Shown here: piece after piece, positions 9,649 through 21,298 of the stretch
Position numbering within the stretch: the stretch's first letter is position 1
How the letters are laid out: each line of letters starts with the position of its first letter
Assembly (NCBI RefSeq): GCF_014224155.1
Contig: NZ_JAASUI010000001.1
Location: 1,302,001-1,366,000 of the forward strand
Direction: 5' to 3'
DNA: 64,000 bases
Origin: Listeria cossartiae subsp. cossartiae
GTDB taxonomy: Bacteria; Bacillota; Bacilli; Lactobacillales; Listeriaceae
The notes under the pieces: generated by a model
Told to the model about the DNA's origin: nothing
What the model saw: only the letters and a program-made list of their open reading frames with translations
Databases searched by the model: none
Made by a program: the position numbers and the translations under genes

Positions 9649-12276
9649 TTATTTCGCGTCATACCACGTGTCACCAAATGCACTATCTACTTTAAGTGGT
9701 ACAGAAAGTTCTACAGCATTTTCCATCACATCTGGTACAATCTCTTCTAATTTAGCGATTTCGGCTTCAGGTGCTTCGAAAATCAATTCATCGTGCACTT
9801 GAAGTAATAATTTTGCTTCTAATTTTTCGGATTTTAAGCGTTCGCTCATCAGAATCATCGCTTTTTTGATAATATCTGCGGCACTACCTTGGATTGGCGT
9901 GTTCATTGCTGTTCTTTCCGCAAAACCTCGAACGTTGAAATTACGGCTCACAATCTCTGGGATATAACGACGACGATGTAAAATGGTCTCCACATAGCCT
10001 TTTTCTTTCGCAAAACGAACGATATCTTGCATGTATTCTTTCACGGCAGGATAGCTAACAAAATAGCGGTCAATAAAGTCTTTTGCTTCTTTCCGAGTAA
10101 TACCCAGATTTTGAGAAAGACCGTAATCACTAATTCCGTAAACGATACCGAAGTTTACTGCTTTTGCTTGACGACGCATTAGTGAATCCACTTCTTCTTG
10201 CTCCACATGAAAAACGTCCATCGCTGTTTTCGTATGAATATCGTAATCGTGTTTAAAAGCATAAATCAGGTTTTCATCTTCCGAAATATGTGCTAAAACG
10301 CGTAACTCAACCTGCGAATAATCGGCGGAAAACATTTTCCAACCTGGTTTACTTGGTACAAACACTTGTCTGATTTTACGGCCTTCTTCAAGACGAATTG
10401 GGATGTTTTGCAAGTTTGGATCGACCGAACTTAAACGCCCTGTTTGGGTCAGTGTTTGGTTGAAGCGCGTGTGTACTTTATGCGTCTCTTTATCGGTTAC
10501 TTTAAGCAGCCCTTCAATGTAAGTGGACTGGATTTTCCCCAACTGGCGGTATAGCAAGATTTCGTCAATAATCGCATGTTTGCCAGATAAGCTTTCTAAC
10601 ACATCTGCCGCAGTGGAGTAGCCTGTTTTTGTTTTCTTCACTGGTGGCAGTCCGAGTTTTTCAAATAAAATTACCCCTAATTGCTTCGGTGAATTAATAT
10701 TGAAATTTTCGCCAGCTAGTGAGTGAATGGACTCTTCTAACGTTTTCAGTCTGCCAGCTAGTTCTACTTTCATATTTTCAAGACGCTCTGTATCTACGCT
10801 GACTCCTTGCATTTCCATTTGCGCTAAAACAAATGTTAGTGGTAGCTCTAAATCTTCCATCAAAGCTAATTGTTCATTTTCCTCTAAATCATCGACAAGC
10901 CTTTTTTCTAAATCAGCGATCGCTACTGCTTTTCTGGAAAGATGTGCTGCTACGATACTTTCTTCTGGCGTGCTTCGTTTTGCCCCTTTTCCGTACACTG
11001 CTTCGTCTGTTTCTACTTCTGTGTAGTCATGACGCACTGCTACACTTGTAAAGTCATCAATGGAATCAGACGGGTTGAGTAAATAGGAGGCTAACATGAT
11101 ATCAAAGGTGATGCCTGAAATAGCAAAACCAATACGATTCATTGCCACCATTGTTTTCTTCGCATCATACACTACTTTCGTTTGGTCACTCTCAACCCAT
11201 TCGCGGAAAGTGGTACTATTTTCGGCTGTTTCTTTCGTAAAGAAATACGTTCCTTGGCTAGAGTGAATAGTTAGACCAATGAAGTTCGCGGTGTGATAGT
11301 TATCATTTTCTAACTCCACATAAAGCGCCGTTTTCCCACCAAAATGTTTCTCTTTTAATTCCGTTACTATTTCAAAAGATAATTCTTTGAGCTCTTTTGT
11401 TTCCTCTGGTGTGTCGCCTTCGATATTTTTCAATAATGTCGTAAAGTTCATTTCTTTTAAAAGCGGAATTACTTTTTCTGTTTGGTAGCCGTCGTATTTC
11501 GTGCTTTCGACCGTGCATTCAATTGGTGAATCGACATTGATTGTGGCAAGTTCTTTACTTAAAATCGCTAATTCTTTATTTTCCAGCACTTTTTCTTTTA
11601 GTTTTTTACCCGAAATTTCCTCGGCATGTTCTAATACGCTTTCTACAGTTCCACCAAATTCATGTAATAGTTTTAAGGCTGTTTTTTCACCTACGCCTGG
11701 GATACCTGGGATATTATCTGATGAATCGCCCATTAACCCTTTCATATCAATGATTTGTGCGGGAGTTAGATCGTATTTTTCTTTTAGTGTTTCTGGCGTA
11801 TTTGTTTCCATGTCCGCTATACCTTTTTTTGTAATATAAACGGTTGTTTTTTCAGAAGCTAATTGCGTTAAATCGCGGTCTCCGGTAATGATGGCCACTT
11901 CCAGCCCGTCTGCTTCTGCTTTTTTCGTCAACGTTCCGATAATATCGTCTGCCTCATAGTTGGCAAGTTCATATTGCGGGATATCGTAAGCAGTTAAAAG
12001 CTCTCGGATGAATGGAAATTGCTCGGATAATTCACTTGGCGTTTTTTGGCGCCCACCTTTGTAGCCTTTAAAGGTCGTATGGCGAAAAGTGGTTTTCCCC
12101 GCATCAAAAGCAACGAGTACATGGCTAGGCTTTTCTTTTTCCAGTACATTCATCAACATCATCGCGAATCCATACACCGCGTTCGTATAGACACCTTTAT
12201 CGTTATTTAAAAGCGGTAGCGCATAAAACGCGCGGTTCGCAATACTATTTCCATCAATTAATACTAATTTATTCAC
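9649..12276 (-). CDS. polA: DNA polymerase I
   Basis: It fills gaps and removes RNA primers. In 875 aa there is an intact 5'-3' exonuclease domain (about 1-290), a middle 3'-5' exonuclease-like domain, and the polymerase with motif A DYSQVELRVLAH, motif B RRQAKAVNFGIVYG and motif C QVHDEL. The middle domain looks degenerate: the acidic pair expected near LYVELENDN is not intact, as in Bacillus PolA. The GTG start at 12276 has AGGAGGA 8-9 nt upstream; reading from 12306 would add residues without support. Confidence 0.97.
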   Translation of the reverse strand: MNKLVLIDGNSIANRAFYALPLLNNDKGVYTNAVYGFAMMLMNVLEKEKPSHVLVAFDAGKTTFRHTTFKGYKGGRQKTPSELSEQFPFIRELLTAYDIPQYELANYEADDIIGTLTKKAEADGLEVAIITGDRDLTQLASEKTTVYITKKGIADMETNTPETLKEKYDLTPAQIIDMKGLMGDSSDNIPGIPGVGEKTALKLLHEFGGTVESVLEHAEEISGKKLKEKVLENKELAILSKELATINVDSPIECTVESTKYDGYQTEKVIPLLKEMNFTTLLKNIEGDTPEETKELKELSFEIVTELKEKHFGGKTALYVELENDNYHTANFIGLTIHSSQGTYFFTKETAENSTTFREWVESDQTKVVYDAKKTMVAMNRIGFAISGITFDIMLASYLLNPSDSIDDFTSVAVRHDYTEVETDEAVYGKGAKRSTPEESIVAAHLSRKAVAIADLEKRLVDDLEENEQLALMEDLELPLTFVLAQMEMQGVSVDTERLENMKVELAGRLKTLEESIHSLAGENFNINSPKQLGVILFEKLGLPPVKKTKTGYSTAADVLESLSGKHAIIDEILLYRQLGKIQSTYIEGLLKVTDKETHKVHTRFNQTLTQTGRLSSVDPNLQNIPIRLEEGRKIRQVFVPSKPGWKMFSADYSQVELRVLAHISEDENLIYAFKHDYDIHTKTAMDVFHVEQEEVDSLMRRQAKAVNFGIVYGISDYGLSQNLGITRKEAKDFIDRYFVSYPAVKEYMQDIVRFAKEKGYVETILHRRRYIPEIVSRNFNVRGFAERTAMNTPIQGSAADIIKKAMILMSERLKSEKLEAKLLLQVHDELIFEAPEAEIAKLEEIVPDVMENAVELSVPLKVDSAFGDTWYDAK

Positions 12277-12314
12277 AGGGATATCCTCCTCGATATTATC
12301 ATTCACTTGTGTCT

Positions 12315-12323
12315 ATTTTACCA
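12315..12323 (-). promoter_or_regulatory. polA promoter (extended -10)
   Basis: Minus-strand TGG TAAAAT (hexamer 12315-12320) with a poor -35. It lies directly behind the icd terminator, so polA-mutM-coaE is a separate unit. Confidence 0.55.
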
Positions 12324-12331
12324 TAGGAACA

Positions 12332-12376
12332 TAAAAACAAACCACTTATCCGAATGGGATTAAATGGTTTGTTTTA
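12332..12376 (-). terminator. citZ-icd terminator
   Basis: Minus-strand stem AAACAAACCA / TGGTTTGTTT with a loop near TCCCATTCGGA, followed by T5. Confidence 0.85.
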
Positions 12377-12441
12377 AATACGTACAATTATCATAAAATA
12401 TAAAATTACGAACTAGATTTAGAATTCAAATCCGAACAAAA

Positions 12442-13704
12442 TTAGAAATTTTTAATCAACTCATCTGCAAATTCCGAACATTTAACTTCAGTCGCGCCGT
12501 CCATCAATCGAGCAAAATCATAAGTTACCGTTTTCGCAGCGATTGTTTTTTCCATTGAACTATTAATTAAGGCAGCCGCTTCACCCCAACCAATGTGTTC
12601 AAGTAAAAGCGTTCCGGATAAAATAACCGAAGATGGATTCACTTTATCTAACCCTGCGTATTTCGGAGCAGTACCATGTGTTGCTTCGAAAATTGCGTGA
12701 CCAGTTAAGTAGTTGATGTTCGCTCCTGGAGCAATACCAATTCCGCCTACTTGAGCAGCAAGGGCATCAGAAATATAATCACCATTTAAGTTCATTGTAG
12801 CAACGACATCAAACTCAGCCGGACGAGTCAGGATTTGTTGCAAGAAAATATCTGCAATCGAATCTTTTACTAAAATTTTCCCAGCAGCAAGGGCTTCGCT
12901 TTGTTTCGCATCAGCAGCTTCTGCACCTTCCGCATCTTTAATGCGATCATACTCATTCCAAGTAAATACTTTATCACCATATTCACGCTCACATAAATCA
13001 TAGCCCCAATTTTTGAAAGCTCCTTCTGTGAATTTCATGATATTTCCTTTGTGTACGAGTGTTAATGATTTGCGACCTTCTTTAATCACATATTCAATCG
13101 CAGAACGGACTAAACGCTCTGTTCCTTCTTTGGAAATCGGCTTGATACCAATACCAGAAGTTTCCGGGAAACGGATTTTATCAACGCCAAACTCCGATTT
13201 TAAGAAGGCGATTAATTTTTTCGATTCCTCGCTGCCTTCTTTAAATTCGATTCCTGCGTAAATATCTTCTGTATTTTCACGGAAAATAACCATATCTGTG
13301 TCTTCAGGGCGTTTTACCGGCGACGGAACACCTTTAAAGTAACGAACCGGACGTAAACATACATATAAATCTAATTCTTGACGCAAGGCAACGTTTAATG
13401 AACGGATACCTCCGCCAATCGGAGTTGTAAGCGGGCCTTTGATAGCAATTAAATACTCATCAATCGTGTCTAAAGTTGCTTGTGGAAGCCATTCGCCTGT
13501 TTGTTTGAATGCTTTTTCCCCAGCTAATACTTCTTTCCATGCGATTTCTTTTTCGCCATTATAAGCTTTTTTTACTGCCGCATCTAAAACGCGTTTTGCA
13601 GCTGCCCAGATATCTGGACCAGTTCCGTCTCCTTCAATAAAAGGGATAACTGGGTTGTTTGGTGTTTTTAGCACACCGTTTTCTACTTGAATTTTTTGAC
13701 TCAT
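12442..13704 (-). CDS. icd: Isocitrate dehydrogenase (NADP)
   Basis: citC/icd oxidises isocitrate to 2-oxoglutarate. The 420 aa are typical of the bacterial NADP enzyme. The substrate loop with RSLNVALRQ and the C-terminal cofactor region [14 protein letters not shown] are present. The ATG at 13704 follows GGAGGAGG; the frame is open 34 codons further but lacks similarity there. It is 19 nt downstream of citZ. In Listeria the TCA cycle is known to be incomplete, so this pair serves mainly glutamate synthesis. Confidence 0.97.
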   Translation of the reverse strand: MSQKIQVENGVLKTPNNPVIPFIEGDGTGPDIWAAAKRVLDAAVKKAYNGEKEIAWKEVLAGEKAFKQTGEWLPQATLDTIDEYLIAIKGPLTTPIGGGIRSLNVALRQELDLYVCLRPVRYFKGVPSPVKRPEDTDMVIFRENTEDIYAGIEFKEGSEESKKLIAFLKSEFGVDKIRFPETSGIGIKPISKEGTERLVRSAIEYVIKEGRKSLTLVHKGNIMKFTEGAFKNWGYDLCEREYGDKVFTWNEYDRIKDAEGAEAADAKQSEALAAGKILVKDSIADIFLQQILTRPAEFDVVATMNLNGDYISDALAAQVGGIGIAPGANINYLTGHAIFEATHGTAPKYAGLDKVNPSSVILSGTLLLEHIGWGEAAALINSSMEKTIAAKTVTYDFARLMDGATEVKCSEFADELIKNF

Positions 13705-13723
13705 AAAGTTTGTTCCTCCTCCA

Positions 13724-14845
13724 TTAAATTCGTTCTTCGACAGGTAAATAACTTCTATTTTCAGGTCCAACGTAAATAGCACGCGGACGAATAAGGCGGT
13801 TATCACGATATTGCTCGAAAATGTGCGCTAACCAACCAGATACACGGCTCACAGAAAATACTAAGGTAAATAAGTCTCGGTCAATTCCAAGCGCATGATA
13901 AACGGAGGCTGAATAGAAATCGACATTTGGTTTTAAATGTTTTAATTCCCAAACGGCTTCTTCTACTTGCATCGAAATATCAAACCATTTTTCTTCGCCT
14001 TTTTCAGCAGTTAATTTTCTGGACATTTCACGTAAATGTTGCGCACGAGGATCTCCGCCGCGATAAACACGGTGACCAAAGCCCATGATTTTTTGTTTTG
14101 TATCGATTTTTTCTTGGATGTAATTGCGCACATCGCCGGCTTGATCGATTTCTTCTAACATATCAAACACCCGTTCATTGGCACCACCATGAAGTGGACC
14201 TTTTAGCGCACCAATCGCAGCTGTAACGCCCGAATAAACATCCGAAAGCGTCGCCACACAAACACGCGCTGTAAACGTAGAAGCATTAAACTCGTGATCA
14301 GCATGCAGCACAAGCGCTTTATTCATTGCTTCCACAGATAACGCATCCGCTTCTTCGCCCGTAATCATATAAAGGAAATTCGCCGCCATATTCAAGTCAT
14401 CTCTTGGCGGAATCGGATCTAGCCCTCGACGAATTCGAGAAAACGCTGCAACAATGGTCGGCATTTTTGCTTGAAGACGTAGCCCTTTACGGTAAACAGC
14501 TTCCCCGTCGTCCAGTTCTGCTTCTGTATCGAATACACCCAGCATCGAAACCGTTGTTCTTAAGACACTCATCGGATGTAATTTTTGGTGGTTCTGCATT
14601 CTTAAACTCGTAATAATCGTTTCTGACACAGCCATATTTTCTTGTATTTCTAATTTAAACTTTTTAAATTCATCTTTATTCGGCAAACGCAAATGCCATA
14701 ATAAGTAAATTACTTCTTCAAAAGAAGCATTGTTTTCCATTAAATCATCAATACCATACCCAACGTACGTTAACATATCGTCGATGATAGAGCTAATGGA
14801 AGTCTCAGCAACATATACATTTTCTAACCCTTTAGATAACGTCAT
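13724..14845 (-). CDS. citZ: Citrate synthase
   Basis: It condenses acetyl-CoA and oxaloacetate. The 373 aa form a type II dimeric-like enzyme. Catalytic histidines are visible in GPLHGGANE and [13 protein letters not shown], and the catalytic Asp in VDFYSASVY. The ATG at 14845 has AAGGAGG 7 nt upstream. It lies 36 nt after the DUF441 gene and 19 nt before icd, forming one operon. Confidence 0.97.
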   Translation of the reverse strand: MTLSKGLENVYVAETSISSIIDDMLTYVGYGIDDLMENNASFEEVIYLLWHLRLPNKDEFKKFKLEIQENMAVSETIITSLRMQNHQKLHPMSVLRTTVSMLGVFDTEAELDDGEAVYRKGLRLQAKMPTIVAAFSRIRRGLDPIPPRDDLNMAANFLYMITGEEADALSVEAMNKALVLHADHEFNASTFTARVCVATLSDVYSGVTAAIGALKGPLHGGANERVFDMLEEIDQAGDVRNYIQEKIDTKQKIMGFGHRVYRGGDPRAQHLREMSRKLTAEKGEEKWFDISMQVEEAVWELKHLKPNVDFYSASVYHALGIDRDLFTLVFSVSRVSGWLAHIFEQYRDNRLIRPRAIYVGPENRSYLPVEERI

Positions 14846-14881
14846 TTCATTTCCTCCTTTTATCCTTTTTTACGTATGTAC

Positions 14882-15343
14882 TTATTTGATGAATGCAACT
14901 AACTGCATTGCCATGTACGCAATACCCGCTGCAATTACTGGTCCAGCAGCAATCCCTCTAAAAAGCACCACCGCTAAAATGGTCCCAAATACTAGCGAGA
15001 CAGTTACTTGTGGATCAACAGCCATATAGCCTACACCTTTTTTCGCTAAAATAGAAACAGCAATCCCTGCGCCAAGGCCAATCCAACCAGCTGCCGATTT
15101 AAAAGAATCAATTAAATCTTTGAAACCGATTTGCCCAGTGGCGATTGGAATTAAGATGGCAACGGTTATAATCGTTACACCCCAATTAATCCCCTTTGCT
15201 TGAATCATTTCCATCACTTTGCCGTCCACATGAAATAGCTTCAATAAAATAACCACAGCTACCGCAATGATCAGCGAATTATTTTTTGCAATAAGTCCGA
15301 GAAGTAAAAAAAGAAGTAAAAACAACATACTTTCCGTAAACAT
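14882..15343 (-). CDS. DUF441 membrane protein (YtwI-like)
   Basis: 153 aa, almost wholly hydrophobic with four to five membrane segments (about 4-25, 48-70, 80-100, 110-150). It matches the DUF441/UPF0756 family, including B. subtilis YtwI, which also sits upstream of citZ. No biochemical function is established to my knowledge. The location suggests membrane transport or a structural role linked to carbon metabolism, but that is only inference. Confidence 0.85.
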   Translation of the reverse strand: MFTESMLFLLLFLLLGLIAKNNSLIIAVAVVILLKLFHVDGKVMEMIQAKGINWGVTIITVAILIPIATGQIGFKDLIDSFKSAAGWIGLGAGIAVSILAKKGVGYMAVDPQVTVSLVFGTILAVVLFRGIAAGPVIAAGIAYMAMQLVAFIK

Positions 15344-15391
15344 ATTAAGTCACCTTTCAATATCGCGCATCTAGGAAGCGAGATAACAATT

Positions 15392-15400
15392 ATTATATCA
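15392..15400 (-). promoter_or_regulatory. Promoter for DUF441-citZ-icd (extended -10)
   Basis: Minus-strand TGA TATAAT with a perfect hexamer at 15392-15397; the -35 is poor. I see no cre here, although citZ is CcpA-repressed in B. subtilis. Confidence 0.6.
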
Positions 15401-15463
15401 TAAACTTACCTTATAGTAATACTAAAATGCCATAAGGAAAATGAATTACCCTTTTTTCAATGA

Positions 15464-15497
15464 AACCTCTATAGAAAAAATTTTTCCCATAGAGGTT
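15464..15497. repeat. Inverted repeat after fxsA
   Basis: Arms AACCTCTAT and ATAGAGGTT (9 bp, perfect) surround a 16-nt A/T loop just behind the fxsA stop. Neither strand has a proper T run, so it is at best a weak terminator or an mRNA 3' stabiliser. Confidence 0.5.
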
Positions 15498-15501
15498 AGC
15501 A

Positions 15502-15879
15502 TTACATATCAAAATAATAATATTGTGTGTGTTTCTTTTGATTTCCGAGCCATTTGGTTAATTTTGGTTTTAGTAGCTTGCGTGAAATTGGGATAAAAAT
15601 GAGCAAACCTAGCACGGTTGTGATGATCCCTGGAATAATTAATAAAAAGCCAGCGATGAAAAAGCATAGACTATCTAATAAATATGGCGCTACTGTACGT
15701 CCATCGCGTAAATTTCGGAACAGATTGCCACCTAGACGCTTGAAAATAAAAATACCAAAGGCACTTGATGCTATTTGAATAAAAAGAAGTGGCCAAAAGC
15801 CGATTACTTGGAATAGCCAGACATACATAATTAATTCTATTAAGCCGTATAAAGCCCAATAAAGGATAAATTTTCTCAT
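15502..15879 (-). CDS. fxsA: FxsA family membrane protein
   Basis: 125 aa with about four membrane segments and the FxsA signature region IFIFKRLGGNLFRNLRDG. E. coli FxsA relieves phage T7 exclusion by F plasmid; the native role is unknown. B. subtilis YtzA is the counterpart near pyk. It lies downstream of the pykA terminator on the same strand. The downstream element is an inverted repeat without a T run. Confidence 0.85.
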   Translation of the reverse strand: MRKFILYWALYGLIELIMYVWLFQVIGFWPLLFIQIASSAFGIFIFKRLGGNLFRNLRDGRTVAPYLLDSLCFFIAGFLLIIPGIITTVLGLLIFIPISRKLLKPKLTKWLGNQKKHTQYYYFDM

Positions 15880-15952
15880 AAAATCAACTCCAATACTTAC
15901 TGACTATTATAACCTATTTTGCCACAATCGAAAAACAATACAGTGTCCACAT

Positions 15953-15984
15953 AAAAAAAGCGCCCCGCATGCGGGACGCTTTTA
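15953..15984 (-). terminator. pykA terminator
   Basis: Minus-strand GC-rich hairpin AAAAGCGTCCCGC / GCGGGGCGCTTTT followed by a T7 run. It lies 13 nt after the pykA stop. Confidence 0.95.
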
Positions 15985-15996
15985 GAAAATTAAATT

Positions 15997-17754
15997 TTAG
16001 TGTGTTGCTGTTTTGCCGTTATATACAACGCCTTGACGAGAATCAACCGTGATGATTTCACCGTCTTTTACAAGAGATGTTGCATCTTTAGCACCAACGA
16101 TGACAGGAATGCCAAGGTTGATTCCAACAACTGCTGCGTGGCTAGTTAAGCCGCCTTCTTCCACAACAACTGCAGCACTTTTCTCGAATGCAGGAAGGAT
16201 TTCTTTATCTGTTGTTTTAACGATTAAGATTCCGCCTTCTTCTGCTTTTTGAAGTGCTTCTGCATTGGATTTAGCAACGATTGCTTTACCAATTACAGAT
16301 TTGCTGCCAATTCCTTGGCCTTTAGCAACTTTTTCACCAATTAATTGGATCTTCATTACGTTAGTTGTTCCGCTTTCTGTAACTGGAACACCAGCAGTGA
16401 TGATGATTAGGTCGCCTTGTTTTGCAACGCCAGAAGCAAGAGATTCTTTTACTGCAAGGTCGAACATTTCGTCTGTGTTGCTAACTGGAGTAGCTAGACG
16501 AGGATAAACGCCCCATGAAAGAGCTAAGCCACGATATACATGCTCGTTGAATGTTACTGCAACGATATGAGATTTCGGACGGTATTTAGAAATCATACGC
16601 GCTGTGTGACCACTTTGAGTCGCAGCAACGATTGTTTGTACGTTTAGGTTTTTCGCAGTATGGCCAACTGCTTGACCGATAGCTTCTGTCATATCCGTAT
16701 TTTCATGAAGTTTAAGCGCAAATTTGTCTTGAGCTACTAATACTTCTTCAGTACGAACAGCGATTTTCGCCATCATTTTAACTGCTTCTACTGGATAGTC
16801 CCCAGCAGCTGTTTCACCGGATAACATAATTGCATCAGTTCCATCAAAAATCGCATTCGCTACGTCACTTGCTTCAGCGCGAGTTGGACGTGGGTTACGT
16901 TGCATGGAATCAAGCATTTGTGTTGCAGTAATAACAGGTTTACCAAGTTTATTACATTTTCTGATAAGTTCTTTTTGTACAATCGGAACTTCTTCAGCAG
17001 GAATTTCAACACCTAGGTCACCACGAGCAACCATTAAACCTTGAGATACTTGTAAGATTTCGTCGATGTTGTCAACGCCCTCTTGGTTTTCGATTTTAGG
17101 AATGATTTGTACGTGAGTTGCATTATGCTCTTCTAAAATTTTAGTGATTTCAAGAACATCTGTAGCGCGACGTACAAAAGATGCAGCGATAAAATCGATA
17201 CCTTGTTCTAAACCGAAGCGGATATCAGCAGCATCTTTTTCTGTGATTCCTGGCAGGTTGATAGAAACATTTGGTACGTTAACACCTTTTTTATTTTTAA
17301 GTACACCTGGGTTAAGTACTTTAGTTACTAATTCGCGAGTAGCTTCGTCTTTTTCGATTACTTCAAGACCGATTAAACCATCATCAAGTAAAATGGAAGA
17401 TCCGATTTCTACATCATTGTAAAGTTCGCCGTAAGTAACGGAGAATTTTTCTTTTGTTCCTTCAACTGGAGTCATGGAAACACGTACAACATCACCTGTT
17501 TGGAATTCTAATTTCCCACCAACCATGTCGTTTGTACGGATTTCTGGACCTTTTGTATCAAGTAAGATTGCCACTTGTTTACCAGTTTTTTTCGATGCTT
17601 CACGGATATTTACAATACGCGCACCGTGCTCTTCAAAGTCTCCGTGAGAGAAATTAAGACGTGCTACGTTCATTCCTGCTTCGATCAACTGAACTAAAGT
17701 GTCAACTGACTCACTTGCAGGACCAATTGTACAAACAATTTTCGTTTTTTTCAT
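15997..17754 (-). CDS. pykA: Pyruvate kinase with C-terminal PEP-utiliser domain
   Basis: It converts PEP and ADP to pyruvate and ATP. The 585 aa exceed the usual 470 because of a roughly 110-residue C-terminal extension with [11 protein letters not shown], the PEP-utilising swivel domain seen in Bacillus-type enzymes. The core has the N-terminal [12 protein letters not shown] and the active-site Lys region IIPKIEN. The ATG at 17754 follows AGGAGGAG. It lies behind pfkA but has its own promoter and an upstream cre-like palindrome. Confidence 0.97.
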   Translation of the reverse strand: MKKTKIVCTIGPASESVDTLVQLIEAGMNVARLNFSHGDFEEHGARIVNIREASKKTGKQVAILLDTKGPEIRTNDMVGGKLEFQTGDVVRVSMTPVEGTKEKFSVTYGELYNDVEIGSSILLDDGLIGLEVIEKDEATRELVTKVLNPGVLKNKKGVNVPNVSINLPGITEKDAADIRFGLEQGIDFIAASFVRRATDVLEITKILEEHNATHVQIIPKIENQEGVDNIDEILQVSQGLMVARGDLGVEIPAEEVPIVQKELIRKCNKLGKPVITATQMLDSMQRNPRPTRAEASDVANAIFDGTDAIMLSGETAAGDYPVEAVKMMAKIAVRTEEVLVAQDKFALKLHENTDMTEAIGQAVGHTAKNLNVQTIVAATQSGHTARMISKYRPKSHIVAVTFNEHVYRGLALSWGVYPRLATPVSNTDEMFDLAVKESLASGVAKQGDLIIITAGVPVTESGTTNVMKIQLIGEKVAKGQGIGSKSVIGKAIVAKSNAEALQKAEEGGILIVKTTDKEILPAFEKSAAVVVEEGGLTSHAAVVGINLGIPVIVGAKDATSLVKDGEIITVDSRQGVVYNGKTATH

Positions 17755-17814
17755 GTTATTACTCCTCCTAGAACTTAGCTATTCATTCGTATTTATTATA
17801 AACATATCTTCCCC

Positions 17815-17843
17815 ATTTTACCAGTAACAACCTTGTAAAACAA
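17815..17843 (-). promoter_or_regulatory. pykA promoter
   Basis: Minus-strand TTGTTT (17838-17843), 17-nt spacer, extended -10 TGG TAAAAT (17815-17820). A second possible -10, TATAAT, lies nearer the gene at about 17796-17801. Confidence 0.65.
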
Positions 17844-17891
17844 GTCAGTTTGTGAATAAAAGCGCAACCGTACTATGTGGTAACGATAACA

Positions 17892-17905
17892 GGAAAACGT
17901 TTTCC
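17892..17905. promoter_or_regulatory. cre-like palindrome upstream of pykA
   Basis: GGAAAACGTTTTCC is a perfect 14-bp palindrome with the central CG of CcpA operators; only the outer T/A of the consensus are replaced. Its centre is about 90 nt upstream of the predicted pykA start site, a position more typical of activation than repression. Confidence 0.5.
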
Positions 17906-17986
17906 AGATTGTTACATCACGCTAATTAACGATTTACTTCTCTTTACCCACAAAGTTTATTTTTAATACGTTACTAAAATTTTTCA

Positions 17987-18020
17987 CAAAGAAAGGCTAC
18001 CATGCTTTGTCATGGCAGCC
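17987..18020 (-). terminator. pfkA terminator (weak tail)
   Basis: Minus-strand hairpin GGCTGCCATG / CATGGTAGCC with loop ACAAAG, then TTTCTTTG. The T tract is interrupted, so readthrough into pykA is possible. Confidence 0.65.
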
Positions 18021-18035
18021 AGCTCTTCAGCCGTT

Positions 18036-19028
<993 letters not shown>

Positions 19029-19114
19029 TCATCACATGTGTTTATTCTACATGAAAAAAGGTCAAATGAAAAGCTCCAACAGAACACTTTTTTTAAGTAC
19101 AAGCTTGATAAAAC

Positions 19115-19158
19115 GCCATTTCGAACATCGGTCTATTCCGATTCACCCTCGAAATGGC
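19115..19158. other. Strong hairpin upstream of pfkA
   Basis: Perfect 10-bp outer stem GCCATTTCGA / TCGAAATGGC encloses a second stem ATCGG / CCGAT with a 6-nt loop. On either strand only a short T tract follows (TTTAT on plus, GTTTTATC on minus). The pfkA -10 candidate TAGAAT lies downstream of it, near 19050, so this may be an operator, a separate small RNA or a terminator. The 283-nt pfkA-accA gap holds nothing else but this, the pfkA promoter region and the accA terminator. Confidence 0.6.
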
Positions 19159-19231
19159 TTTATAGCTTAAATAGACGTAATTGGTCTATACTTGTGAAGA
19201 AATAAACTTTCTTTCATCCTTTGGCATATAC

Positions 19232-19272
19232 CGAAGAAGCGGATTTCCTAAAATAAGGAAATCCGCTTCTTA
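19232..19272 (-). terminator. accD-accA 3' hairpin
   Basis: Very stable stem GAAGCGGATTTCCT / AGGAAATCCGCTTC (14-16 bp, perfect) 7 nt after accA. The following CTTCTTCGG is only partly T-rich, so it may act as terminator or 3' stabiliser. Confidence 0.7.
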
Positions 19273-19278
19273 AATCAT

Positions 19279-20235
19279 TTATAAAGTCTCGTATACACCG
19301 ATTTTCTTGAATTTCTCATAACGTTGATCCATTAATTGATCTTCAGAAAACGCCATTAAAGCATGTAAAGACTTCGTGATAGCTTTATTAATTTCTTTGG
19401 CTTGCGCTGTTAAATCACGGTGCGCACCGCCTTTTACTTCTGGAATAATTCCATCAGTAATGCCTAAATCAAACAAATCGCCAGCTGTAATCCGCATAGA
19501 CTCTGCTGCTTTTTTCGCCTGACTAGCATCTTTCCATAAAATTGCCGCTGCTCCTTCTGGTGAAATAACCGAGAAAACGGCATTTTCAAGCATGAAAATC
19601 TGATTTCCAAGACCAAGAGCAAGTGCACCGCCGCTTCCCCCTTCACCAATAACGATAGAAATAATTGGTACTTTCATATCGCTCATTTCATAAAGGTTTC
19701 TAGCGATTGCTTCACTTTGTCCGCGTTCTTCCGCAGCACGGCCTGGGTAAGCGCCTTTTGTATCGATGAAGCAAATAATTGGTCGACCAAATTTATCTGC
19801 TTGTTTCATCAAACGTAACGCCTTACGGAAACCTTCTGGATGCGGCATACCAAAATTACGATGCAAATTATCTTTTGTATCTTTACCGCGTTGGTGTCCG
19901 ATAACAGTTACCGGAGTACCATTAAAAGTAGCTATACCACCGACAATTGCAGCATCATCACCGAAAGCACGATCACCGTGAAGTTCCATGAAATCTTCAA
20001 ATAATAGTGGAATGTAATCCAGTGTCGTCGGTCTCTCTGGATGGCGAGCTACTTGAAATTTATCCCAAGCAGTCATATTACTATAAATGCTTGATTCCAA
20101 CTTCGCTAAACGTTTTTCCAGTTTTTCGATTTCGTTGGTTAAGTCCACATCGGAAGTTTCATTGTATTCTTTTAAGTCAGCGATTTTACTTTTTAATTCT
20201 AAAATCGGTTTCTCAAATTCCATCTCATTCGCCAT
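19279..20235 (-). CDS. accA: Acetyl-CoA carboxylase carboxyltransferase subunit alpha
   Basis: With AccD it transfers carboxyl from biotin to acetyl-CoA, forming malonyl-CoA for fatty-acid synthesis. The 318 aa include the crotonase-fold carboxyltransferase core [12 protein letters not shown]. The ATG at 20235 is preceded by AGGAGGTGA at good spacing. The upstream GTG at 20244 lies within that ribosome site. The start overlaps the accD stop by 11 nt, which implies translational coupling. Confidence 0.97.
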   Translation of the reverse strand: MANEMEFEKPILELKSKIADLKEYNETSDVDLTNEIEKLEKRLAKLESSIYSNMTAWDKFQVARHPERPTTLDYIPLLFEDFMELHGDRAFGDDAAIVGGIATFNGTPVTVIGHQRGKDTKDNLHRNFGMPHPEGFRKALRLMKQADKFGRPIICFIDTKGAYPGRAAEERGQSEAIARNLYEMSDMKVPIISIVIGEGGSGGALALGLGNQIFMLENAVFSVISPEGAAAILWKDASQAKKAAESMRITAGDLFDLGITDGIIPEVKGGAHRDLTAQAKEINKAITKSLHALMAFSEDQLMDQRYEKFKKIGVYETL

Positions 20236-21109
20236 CAACGTCACCTCCTGCTTCAGGTGTTTTCACGTGAATACTTAAAATAAAACTTAATTTATTTTGC
20301 AAATCAAGACGTGAAATACAATCATCTAGTTGTCCGTGTTTTAATAAGAATTCTGCCGTTTGGAAGTCTTCTGGTAACTCTTCACGAACGGTTTGCTCAA
20401 TAACCCGCCGGCCAGCAAAGCCGATGAGTGCGCCTGGTTCTGCAAAATTATAGTCTCCAAGTGATGCAAAACTAGCAGAAACGCCACCAGTAGTTGGGTG
20501 TGTCATAACCGTAATAACTAGCCCACCGTGGTTGCTAAATCGTTTAAATGCAGCAGAGGTTTTCGCCATTTGCATAAGTGAAAGCATCCCTTCTTGCATA
20601 CGTGCACCACCAGAAGCAGTGAAAATAACAAATGGTTTATTTGTTTTATCAGCGTCTTCTACAGCACGAAGGATTTTTTCCCCAACAACGGAACCCATGC
20701 TCGCCATTCTAAAACGAGAATCCATCACTGCAATAACAAGTGGATTACCATCAATAGTCGCATGACCCGTAACAATTGCCTCATTTAAACCAGACTTTTG
20801 CTTATCTTTCTCAATTCGATCCATATAATCTTCAAAACCAAGTGGATTTGCTGTCGTCAAATTAGCATCGATTTCTTCAAAAGATCCTTCATCAACAAGC
20901 ATATCGATTCGTGCATTTGCCCCAATTGGATGGTGAAAACCACAATAATTACATACCATAAGATTTTTTTGCAATTCTTTGGTATACATTATTTTTTTAC
21001 ATTCTGGACATTTTGTCATAATACCTTCTGGAACATCTGCTTTTGTTCCGTCAGAAGGAATTGTGGCATATTTTCTCTTTTTTGGTTTTGTAAACAAGTC
21101 TCCTAACAA
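20225..21109 (-). CDS. accD: Acetyl-CoA carboxylase carboxyltransferase subunit beta
   Basis: Beta half of the carboxyltransferase. 294 aa with an N-terminal zinc ribbon (C-x2-C, 15-residue spacer, C-x2-C in [13 protein letters not shown]...CNYCG), then the crotonase-like domain with [10 protein letters not shown]. The start is a TTG at 21109 with GGGGAGGG 7 nt upstream. The frame stays open upstream to 21229 but that part has no ribosome site or similarity. Co-transcribed with accA. Confidence 0.96.
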   Translation of the reverse strand: MLGDLFTKPKKRKYATIPSDGTKADVPEGIMTKCPECKKIMYTKELQKNLMVCNYCGFHHPIGANARIDMLVDEGSFEEIDANLTTANPLGFEDYMDRIEKDKQKSGLNEAIVTGHATIDGNPLVIAVMDSRFRMASMGSVVGEKILRAVEDADKTNKPFVIFTASGGARMQEGMLSLMQMAKTSAAFKRFSNHGGLVITVMTHPTTGGVSASFASLGDYNFAEPGALIGFAGRRVIEQTVREELPEDFQTAEFLLKHGQLDDCISRLDLQNKLSFILSIHVKTPEAGGDVDGE

Positions 21110-21225
21110 GGATAACCCTCCCCATTTACGCTTTCTATTGTGGTTATTAACGATTTTTAATGTTGTAAAAATAAAAAATGAATAATGACATGAAACATAA
21201 ATCAACCGCATTTTTCCACAAGAAG

Positions 21226-21265
21226 ACAAAATGCCAGTCTATCCGAATCATAACTGGACAGACTG
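21226..21265 (-). terminator. dnaE terminator
   Basis: Minus-strand stem CAGTCTGTCC / GGATAGACTG, 11-nt loop, then GCATTTTGTC. A moderate T tract. Confidence 0.6.
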
Positions 21266-21298
21266 CGCAATATTGTTTTCCACGTTAAACTATAACAT

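Noticed and set aside
20798..21106. 102-codon plus-strand ORF antisense to accD
   Set aside because: Shadow of the accD coding frame; no promoter or ribosome site.
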